A stretch of 38,707 nucleotides of DNA, from positions 1 through 38,707 of the forward strand of contig JAGUWA010000109.1 in NCBI GenBank assembly GCA_020062605.1. Direction: 5' to 3'. Positions 33,138 through 38,707 of the stretch are shown in pieces. The stretch comes from Parvibaculum sp. Its GTDB lineage: Bacteria; Pseudomonadota; Alphaproteobacteria; Parvibaculales; Parvibaculaceae. The notes under the pieces were generated by a model. It saw only the letters and a list, made by a program, of their open reading frames with translations. It did not search any database and was not told the DNA's origin. The number at the start of each line of letters is the position of its first letter. The first letter of the stretch is position 1. The position numbers and the translations under genes are program-made.

Positions 33138-34703
33138 TCAGCAGGCGCCGCGACGAAGCAGCACGGCGGGGAAGGTCTTGAACATGATGGCGATGTCCTG
33201 CCACAGCGACCAGTTCTTTACATACCAGGCGTCGAGTTCGACGCGGCGTACGTAGGTCGTTTCATTGCGGCCGCTTACCTGCCAGAGGCCGGTGATGCCG
33301 GGCTTTGCCGAGAGGTAGTATTCCGCATCCTCGCCGTAGCGCAGCACTTCGGCGTAGGTCACGGGGCGCGGGCCGACAAGGCTCATCTCGCCGCGGATCA
33401 CGTTGAAGAGTTGCGGCAGTTCGTCGAGGCTCGTCTTGCGCAGGAATTCACCCACCGGCGTTACGCGCGGATCGCTGCGGAGCTTCTGATCTCGGGCCCA
33501 TTCGGCGGCGCGCAGCGGGTCGTTCTCCAGCACTTCTTTCAGGATCGCGTCGCTGTTCACATGCATTGTGCGGAACTTGCGGCAGTGGAACTCGCGGCCC
33601 TTTTCGCCGACGCGGCGATGACCATAGAAAGCCGGCCCGCCGTCGAGACGGATCAGCATCGAGACGATGCCGAAGAAGGGCAGCAGCACGAGCAGCGCCA
33701 CGGAGGCGACAACGAGGTCGAAGCTGCGCTTCAGCAGACGCGCCAGCGGCCGGTTCAGATTGTCGGCGAGCGTCAGCATCACGAGGTCGTGGCTGAAGAA
33801 GTTACCGGCCTCGAGCGCCAGCGCGCCGATCCCCTTCACCGGGGGCACGATCGAGAAGGCGATGCGGGCGCGATGCAGCGCACGCAGAATGTTGTCGAGG
33901 CTCGCCATTTCCTCGGGCGAGGGGGCGAGGACGACGAAACGGGCGCCATGCCGCTCGCAGGCGAGCTTCAGCGCGGCGGAGAGCTGGCCGCCCGCGCGAT
34001 AGAGAAGGCTCGACGGATCGGAGGCATTCCGCTCGGAGGTGAGTTCGGCCAGATCGAGCGTGCCGGCCACTTCGTAACCGAGATAGGGCTCGTCCTCGAG
34101 CACCTGGGCGGCCTCGGCCGCGTTTTCCCGAGAGCCGATGATGAGCACGGGCGCGGTCCAGCTGCCGTACCGCTTCAGGACATGTCTCATCCCGATACGG
34201 GCCATCGGCACGAAGAGGAGGGCCCAGATCCAGGCCTGGAGCAGCCAGAGGCGGGAGAAATAGTCCTTCACGATGTACTGAAGGAAGCCGTCGACCAGCG
34301 CGACGAGCGCGATCGCCTTCACGATCTCCTTCGCCTCCGCCCAGAAGGGAGTGCGCTTCGAATAGTGACCCTTGGCCGCCCACCAGAGGATCGGCAGCAT
34401 GGCAAGGAAGCCGATGCTGACGAGGCGGCTCGAGAGCTCGCCAGCCTCGATGGCGGCGAATTCCGTATTCAGGACCTGCACATTGATGCCGAGTGCGATG
34501 TATCCCGCGACGGCTTGCGCCAGCGCCAGCGCGCCCAGATCGCCCAGCAGAAGCATGAAGCGGTCGGCTAGCGGGGTGAGGCGCGTGCCCGTGCCCCGGC
34601 CTTCACGATGGGTGCTTTCGAAGCCGGCGATGCGGGGTCCGGTGACGGGGGTCACCCTCTCGAATGCCTGTATGTCCTTGTTCAGTGCAGTCACGATGCT
34701 CAC
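33138..34703 (-). CDS. undecaprenyl-phosphate sugar phosphotransferase (WbaP/exopolysaccharide-type initiating enzyme)
   Basis: 521 residues from the GTG at 34703 (AGG six bases upstream); the open frame to a TTG at 34805 adds an unlikely leader. After a polar N-terminus there are five membrane helices, a Rossmann-like domain ([20 protein letters not shown]) and the sugar-transferase domain: [57 protein letters not shown] and [20 protein letters not shown]. The last segment (GLWQVSGRN) is typical of WbaP-type enzymes that transfer galactose-1-phosphate, while the enzyme at 26363 has [10 protein letters not shown]. It starts a second repeat unit or an alternative one. It ends 9 bp from the convergent small gene. 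Confidence 0.9.
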   Translation of the reverse strand: MSIVTALNKDIQAFERVTPVTGPRIAGFESTHREGRGTGTRLTPLADRFMLLLGDLGALALAQAVAGYIALGINVQVLNTEFAAIEAGELSSRLVSIGFLAMLPILWWAAKGHYSKRTPFWAEAKEIVKAIALVALVDGFLQYIVKDYFSRLWLLQAWIWALLFVPMARIGMRHVLKRYGSWTAPVLIIGSRENAAEAAQVLEDEPYLGYEVAGTLDLAELTSERNASDPSSLLYRAGGQLSAALKLACERHGARFVVLAPSPEEMASLDNILRALHRARIAFSIVPPVKGIGALALEAGNFFSHDLVMLTLADNLNRPLARLLKRSFDLVVASVALLVLLPFFGIVSMLIRLDGGPAFYGHRRVGEKGREFHCRKFRTMHVNSDAILKEVLENDPLRAAEWARDQKLRSDPRVTPVGEFLRKTSLDELPQLFNVIRGEMSLVGPRPVTYAEVLRYGEDAEYYLSAKPGITGLWQVSGRNETTYVRRVELDAWYVKNWSLWQDIAIMFKTFPAVLLRRGAC

Positions 34704-34888
34704 GCCAACCTGTATCCGAATGCGACAGTCGGTTGGGGAGAGCGCAAGTAGCGCGCCAGTGCATTTCGTCTCGTTTTGAGCGTGCGGTGGCGGCCAATCC
34801 GCCAAATTTATGCCAATGCGTTAAGAGATGGACGGTATAGTTAATTTACCGCACTCGCGGCAGGCAAACGAACCGGGGCGATGGGGAA

Positions 34889-35503
34889 ATGGTCTACAAG
34901 ACGGAACAGGAAAATTTCTGGTCGGGCGAATTCGGAGCGGCCTATATCGAACGCAACAAGGGCGAGCGGCTGATCAACGCGAATATCGTCAAGTTCAGCC
35001 AGGTGTTGCGCTCGGCGCCCGGCGTCTCCTCCGTGGTCGAGCTCGGATGTAATATCGGTCTCAATCTTCAGGCGCTGAACAGGATCAACAAGGACTTCCA
35101 GCTCTGCGGGTACGAGATCAACGAGATCGCGGTGGGCAAGGCGCGCGAGCTCGGCATCGCCGACATCGTGCAGGGTTCGATCATCGAGCCGCTTTCATCC
35201 GGCAGGCAGTACGACCTTGCCTTCACGTCAGGCGTTCTCATTCACATCAACCCCGATGAACTCGGCAAGGTCTATCAGAACCTCTACGACCTCTCGAGCC
35301 GCTACATTCTGGTTGTCGAGTATTACAATCCGAAACCCGTGACTGTGAACTATCGCGGTCATGACAACAGGCTCTTCAAGCGCGATTTCGCAGGTGAGCT
35401 GATCGACAAGTTCGGCCTGAAGTTGAGGGACTACGGATTCCTCTATCACCGCGACAATTACTTCCCGCAGGACGATCTGACCTGGTTTCTGCTCGAGAAA
35501 TAG
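34889..35503 (+). CDS. pseudaminic-acid-biosynthesis-associated methylase-like protein
   Basis: 204 residues, ATG at 34889 preceded closely by GGGG. It starts KTEQENFWSGEFGAAYIERN, the hallmark of the TIGR03587-type methylases found beside nonulosonic acid genes. It continues with the SAM loop VVELGCNIGLNLQAL, GYEINEIAVGKARELG, LAFTSGVLIHINPDELGK and YILVVEYYNPKPVTVNYRGH. It probably methylates a sugar or its precursor in the nonulosonate-like pathway encoded at 35512-38707 on the other strand. The gene is convergent with the DPM-like transferase, with 8 bp between the stops. The GC content by eye is close to the neighbours. Confidence 0.82.
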   Translation: MVYKTEQENFWSGEFGAAYIERNKGERLINANIVKFSQVLRSAPGVSSVVELGCNIGLNLQALNRINKDFQLCGYEINEIAVGKARELGIADIVQGSIIEPLSSGRQYDLAFTSGVLIHINPDELGKVYQNLYDLSSRYILVVEYYNPKPVTVNYRGHDNRLFKRDFAGELIDKFGLKLRDYGFLYHRDNYFPQDDLTWFLLEK

Positions 35504-35511
35504 AGCGGGGC

Positions 35512-36204
35512 TCAGGCTTCGCGTTTGCGGGCGGCTGTCGCGCAGAACAGGCTTTTCACGTCCTGAACGATAATCTGTCCGAGTGCGGCGAAAATCCGCA
35601 TATTTGCGCGCAGGCGCCGGTCGAAGCGGGGAGCATCCTGTCTGCGGGTGCCGCTGACGCCGAGCTGCCGGAATGTCGCGCCGCGCCGGATCGAGTTGAT
35701 CGCGAGTTCCGTGCCGATGGAGTTCGTATGATCGAAGCCATGATTCTCCACGGCGAGCTTCAGATCATATCCCTTCATTCCGCAGAGAATGTCGCGTACG
35801 CCGAACCTTAGCCTGATGTAGAGTCCCATGACGATCTCCGCAAAGCGCTGCTTGCGGGGGCGGACGCCGAGCACCAGCGGCACACGGTCTTCCGTGAGCA
35901 GGGATTTGAAGCCGGCAATCAACGACGGGTCGTGCTCGCCATCCGCATCCATCGTGATGGCGAAGTCGAAACCCAGTTCGAGCGCTTTCTCGAAGGCACG
36001 GTTCAGCGAACCATCATACCCGAGGTTGGCTTCATTACGGACGACAATGGCGCCTGCCTCTGCGGCCCTCTTCCCGGTTTCGTCGGGCGAGGCATCGTCG
36101 ACCACGATGACGTCGGCATGGTTACGCGCCGCCCTGACGACGGGCCCTATCGTGGCTCCTTCCCGGAAAGCCGGAATCAGGATTGCTGTGCGAGGTCTGT
36201 CCAC
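35512..36204 (-). CDS. GT2 glycosyltransferase, dolichol-phosphate-mannose-synthase-like
   Basis: 230 residues from the GTG at 36204, with AAGGA about six bases upstream; it overlaps the end of the NeuB-like gene by 28 bp. GT-A marks are TAILIPAFREGATIGPVVRA, VIVVDDASPDETG, EANLGYDGSLNRAFEKALE, TMDADGEHDPSLIAGF and CGMKGYDLKLAVENHG. It lacks the C-terminal membrane helices of some DPM1-like proteins, but the short soluble form is common in nonulosonate clusters. It may load a sugar on a polyprenyl phosphate or transfer it directly. It is the fourth gene of a minus-strand operon (SpsF, RmlD-like, NeuB, GT2). Confidence 0.85.
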   Translation of the reverse strand: MDRPRTAILIPAFREGATIGPVVRAARNHADVIVVDDASPDETGKRAAEAGAIVVRNEANLGYDGSLNRAFEKALELGFDFAITMDADGEHDPSLIAGFKSLLTEDRVPLVLGVRPRKQRFAEIVMGLYIRLRFGVRDILCGMKGYDLKLAVENHGFDHTNSIGTELAINSIRRGATFRQLGVSGTRRQDAPRFDRRLRANMRIFAALGQIIVQDVKSLFCATAARKREA

Positions 36205-37262
36205 AGCAGTTCCTTTCCCGCTTCCTTGCTGGCTGCAAGACGCTTCCCTATCACCTGCGAAAGTGCATCGGGCGAGACGGCGCCGTCGGGACAAGGCCGC
36301 AAGGCTTCGAGATGGTCTTCCGCAAGAACCGTTCCTGCTTCAAGCGCGGTTTTGAGTCTCAGCGCGCGGCGCTGGATCACCACCGTTTCCATCTCGTTCC
36401 TTTCGATCCGCTTCACGCCGTCGCCGAGAGCGGCCTCGAGCTCGCGCGTCGCATCGACCATGGCGCGCCATGTCTGCGGGTTGAGCGCGAAGGAGTGGTC
36501 CGGGCCTTCGCGCGAATTGTCATCGGTAAAATGTTTTTCGACCACCCGGGCGCCGAGCGACACGGCGCCGAGAACCGCGGCATGGCCGGGTGTGTGGTCC
36601 GAGAAACCAAGCACCATTCCCGGCCAGCGGGTGGCGAATGTCTGCAGGACGCGGAGATTGACATATTTGAAATTCTCGGCGCTGCCGGTGTAGTTGGTGT
36701 TGCACTGCATGAGGCAGAGCTGACGATTGTCCCGCAGGGTCAGTTCCACCGCCGCCTCGACCTCGGCCATCGTCGCTGCTCCTGTCGCCAGAAGAACGGG
36801 CTTGCCCGTTCGTGCGATGTGTTCGATCTCGCCGTGATAGGTGATGTCGCCCGAGCCGATCTTGAAGGCGGGAACGATGTCGCGAAACATGTCGACCGCC
36901 TCGATGTCGTAAGGCGTCGTCATGAAGTGGATGTCTGCCTTGCGGCAGGTTTCGAGCAGTTCCGGCGTCCAGTCGCGGCGCGTGTGATACTGGTCGTAGA
37001 CTTCGACCACGGATTTCTTCCATTTCGCCTGATGCGAAACCTGGCCTTTTGGTCCCTCGAAACCGACCTTGCTGACGATCCTGTCCGCGAGGAAGTGCTG
37101 GAATTTGGCGCAGTCGGCTCCCGCCTCCTTCGACTTCCAGATCAGTTCCTTTGCGCGCCCCAGATCGCCGTCATGGTTGGCGGCGATGTCCGCGATGAAA
37201 TAGGCCGGCGCATCGAGAGATATCTCATGCGTTCCGATGCGAAGCGATGTGTCGTACTTCAT
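36177..37262 (-). CDS. NeuB/SpsE-family nonulosonate synthase
   Basis: 361 residues from the ATG at 37262. The TIM-barrel domain shows FIADIAANHDGDLGRAKELI, GADCAKFQHFLADRIVS, FMTTPYDIEAVDMFRDIVPA, FKIGSGDITY, LMQCNTNYTGSAENF and GFSDHTPGHAAVLGAVSLGA then RVVEKHFTDDNSREGPDHSF. A C-terminal SAF/antifreeze-like domain has ALRLKTALEAGTVLAEDHLE. Members condense PEP with an N-acyl-hexosamine derivative to form sialic, legionaminic or pseudaminic acids, and this one may make any of these. The start lies 38 bases inside the preceding RmlD-like gene and the end overlaps the GT2 gene, so expression is coupled. Confidence 0.9.
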   Translation of the reverse strand: MKYDTSLRIGTHEISLDAPAYFIADIAANHDGDLGRAKELIWKSKEAGADCAKFQHFLADRIVSKVGFEGPKGQVSHQAKWKKSVVEVYDQYHTRRDWTPELLETCRKADIHFMTTPYDIEAVDMFRDIVPAFKIGSGDITYHGEIEHIARTGKPVLLATGAATMAEVEAAVELTLRDNRQLCLMQCNTNYTGSAENFKYVNLRVLQTFATRWPGMVLGFSDHTPGHAAVLGAVSLGARVVEKHFTDDNSREGPDHSFALNPQTWRAMVDATRELEAALGDGVKRIERNEMETVVIQRRALRLKTALEAGTVLAEDHLEALRPCPDGAVSPDALSQVIGKRLAASKEAGKELLWTDLAQQS

Positions 37263-38127
37263 GGGACGATTTCTCTTTGTATTGCTGCAGAAGGGAAGCA
37301 ACCACTTCTGCAAGATTCGGCAGCGGGTACCCGAGAACGGCTTCGGCCCTGCGGACGTCGAGCCCGAGACAATGAGCGCGAGGTGTCGAAAGCATGCGGA
37401 CGGAGCCTGTTTTCGCGGCGGTCAGGCTCAGGCCGCGCTGACGTGCAATCTCGCGCACGAATTGTTCCTTTGTATACACTTCGTGTGCGGCGAGGTTGTA
37501 GAGGCCCGATGCGCCGGCCTCCACCATGTCGAAGGCGGCGCGGACGAAAGCCGTCACATCGATCGACGAAGACCATGCATCGCTGAAAAGCGTGACTGGC
37601 CTGTCGTTTTCGACCGTATCGATGGCCCATTCGGCGAAAGTCGGCTGCTCCCAGCCTCGAGCGCCAACGATGCTTGTGCGAAGGACGAGAGCGTTTGCCG
37701 CGGTGAGCGCGAGCGCTTCGCCGGCAAACTTGCTGCGCGCATATTCGTTGACGAGAGATACGGGCGCCATCTCGTCATGCGCTAAGGTGCATCCTTCCGT
37801 GAAATACTGGTCCGTCGAAATATGCAGGAGTCTTCCACCCGTCGCCTTGGACCACGCGGCAAGAAAGGCGAGAGGGCGCGCATTGACGCGCCAGGCGAGA
37901 GCGGGGTCGCGCTCGCAGAGATCGATGTCCACGAGCGCCGCGCAGTTGACCACGAGATCGGGCCGTTCGGCGTCGAGGAGGGCGCAAAGGGCCGCGTCAT
38001 CCGCAATATCCACCTGGATCGGGGCACCGCGTCTCGCTGCCTCGCGCAGTTCGGCGCCCCGGCGCCGCGCTTCCTGTGCGACCGCCTGGCCCAGCAACCC
38101 CGTGCTGCCCAGCAGGAGCGTTTTCAT
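37225..38127 (-). CDS. RmlD-like NAD(P)-dependent sugar reductase/epimerase
   Basis: 300 residues, ATG at 38127. Extended SDR of the RmlD (PF04321) type: TLLLGSTGLLGQAVAQEARR, VDIADDAALCALLDAERPDL, VVNCAALVDIDLCERDP, ISTDQYFTEG, the YxxxK pair in VNEYARSKFAGEAL and LRTSIVGARGWEQPTFAEWA. RmlD itself reduces dTDP-4-keto-rhamnose, but there are no RmlA/B/C genes here, and homologues in SpsE/SpsF clusters probably act on the nonulosonate branch. It begins 19 bp after the stop of the SpsF-like gene and overlaps the NeuB-like gene by 38 bp. Confidence 0.85.
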   Translation of the reverse strand: MKTLLLGSTGLLGQAVAQEARRRGAELREAARRGAPIQVDIADDAALCALLDAERPDLVVNCAALVDIDLCERDPALAWRVNARPLAFLAAWSKATGGRLLHISTDQYFTEGCTLAHDEMAPVSLVNEYARSKFAGEALALTAANALVLRTSIVGARGWEQPTFAEWAIDTVENDRPVTLFSDAWSSSIDVTAFVRAAFDMVEAGASGLYNLAAHEVYTKEQFVREIARQRGLSLTAAKTGSVRMLSTPRAHCLGLDVRRAEAVLGYPLPNLAEVVASLLQQYKEKSSHEVRHIASHRNA

Positions 38128-38146
38128 CCAGGTCCGTCCTGTTTGG

Positions 38147-38707
38147 TCAGCGCTGCCGCCGCATGGCGTTCAGCGCCGAAATGCCTTCATTCTCTTCGCA
38201 TACACGCAAGGTTTCTTCCCATGACGGTATGCCCGCTCCGAGCAGCGGGAAGAGCGCTCGGCAGAATTCGAGATCTTCGGGGTAGTCGAGCGTCCAGCGC
38301 AGCTTGCCCAGTTCCTCGCTCGGCCCTTCAAGCGAGATACGCCTGATTTCCGGTGCCCGGCGCAGCCAGGGCGTCACATGCTCGCGATCATACGGATCGC
38401 TTGCTTCCTTCCAGTCGCGCTCCATGGCGCTCCACGTGAAGGCCTCGCAGTCGAGCCCATGCGGGTAGCGGTGAACGAAGTTGTTGGCCGCGTAGTCTGC
38501 CGTGGGGTCGGCGAGGAGCGCGGCGAGAACTTCGCCGCAAAGGCCCGGGTCGATCAGCGGGCAGTCGCTCGTCACGCGCATGATGACATCCGCGCCGAGA
38601 TCGCGTGCGGCCGTGTAATAGCGGTCCAGCACGTCATATTCCGAGCCGCGCGCCACGGTGGCGCCACAGGCTTCCGCTTCGGCGGCGACCGGCTCCTGCT
38701 CGGGCCC
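38147..38707 (-). CDS. SpsF-like cytidylyltransferase (partial, 5' end outside window)
   Basis: The frame is open from base 38707 to a stop at 38147 (186 residues plus stop), so the N-terminal nucleotide-binding part lies outside. Visible marks are ARGSEYDVLDRYYTAARDLG, VIMRVTSDCPLIDPGLCGEV, DYAANNFVHRYPHGLDCEAF and SDPYDREHVTPWL. These match the SpsF/CMP-NeuAc synthetase-like family (CTP_transf_3), whose members activate nonulosonic acids with CTP or act in spore-coat and flagellar glycan pathways. Being first in the minus-strand operon with a NeuB-like synthase supports CMP activation of its product, though SpsF function is less certain than that of NeuA. Confidence 0.85.
   Translation of the reverse strand, partial: GPEQEPVAAEAEACGATVARGSEYDVLDRYYTAARDLGADVIMRVTSDCPLIDPGLCGEVLAALLADPTADYAANNFVHRYPHGLDCEAFTWSAMERDWKEASDPYDREHVTPWLRRAPEIRRISLEGPSEELGKLRWTLDYPEDLEFCRALFPLLGAGIPSWEETLRVCEENEGISALNAMRRQR

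Noticed and set aside
36183-37586. 467-codon plus-strand open frame opposite the NeuB-like gene
   Set aside because: Antisense to a clear NeuB/SpsE enzyme and lacks domain features.
1-38707. CRISPR arrays, tRNA or rRNA genes
   Set aside because: No regularly spaced repeats or recognisable cloverleaf or rRNA segments were seen on reading.

Overview
The window looks like part of a large surface-polysaccharide locus from a high-GC alphaproteobacterium. The gene families, the codon style and the decaprenyl-phosphate-arabinose genes (known from rhizobia such as Azorhizobium) support the class. Genus cannot be fixed from the sequence. I see no tRNA, rRNA or CRISPR array.

Layout. (1) 1-3346, minus strand: a Wzx-type flippase cut by the window edge, a GT2 glycosyltransferase and a pyruvyltransferase-family protein, with 4-bp overlaps. 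(2) 3576-5541, plus: an OafA-type acyltransferase with an SGNH domain, split by a 15-C tract and therefore out of frame as given. (3) 5549-5820: decayed remnants (sulfotransferase, SGNH). (4) 5929-7113 minus and 7255-11679 plus: two divergent GT4 enzymes, then a Wzy/WaaL-type membrane protein and two GT2 enzymes. (5) 11712-14483: a rearrangement zone holding a 5' fragment of a GT4 gene, a multi-pass membrane protein of foreign look, an IS481-type transposase remnant, an IS256-like end and a broken kpsF/kdsD. (6) 14717-21406, plus: a membrane flippase-like protein, a HAD-UbiA fusion, DprE1-like and DprE2-like enzymes (together a decaprenylphosphoryl-D-arabinose pathway), a methyltransferase and a GT4. 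(7) 21412-30511: nucleotide-sugar and initiation genes, namely ugd, a UDP-GlcA 4-epimerase, gmd, a gmd paralogue, an initiating sugar-phosphate transferase, galU and manC. (8) 30699-34703: a bactofilin with a C-terminal membrane anchor, an MBL hydrolase, a truncated metal-dependent hydrolase, a small PGPGW-like protein and a second initiating transferase. (9) 34889-38707: a module resembling nonulosonic-acid synthesis (associated methylase, DPM-like GT2, NeuB/SpsE synthase, RmlD-like reductase, SpsF-like cytidylyltransferase cut by the edge).

How it fits together (inference): GalU, Ugd and the epimerase would give UDP-Glc, UDP-GlcA and UDP-GalA. ManC and Gmd would give GDP-Man and GDP-4-keto-6-deoxymannose. 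The UbiA-HAD/DprE1/DprE2 set would give a lipid-linked D-arabinofuranose donor that acts on the periplasmic face. Two initiating transferases start repeat units, many cytoplasmic GTs extend them, Wzx flips, Wzy/WaaL polymerises or ligates, and the acyltransferase, pyruvyltransferase and methyltransferases decorate. The most striking features are the probable poly-C phase switch in the acyltransferase, the bacterial DPA pathway with a natural Cys-to-Ala change at the benzothiazinone site of DprE1, and the mosaic scar zones.
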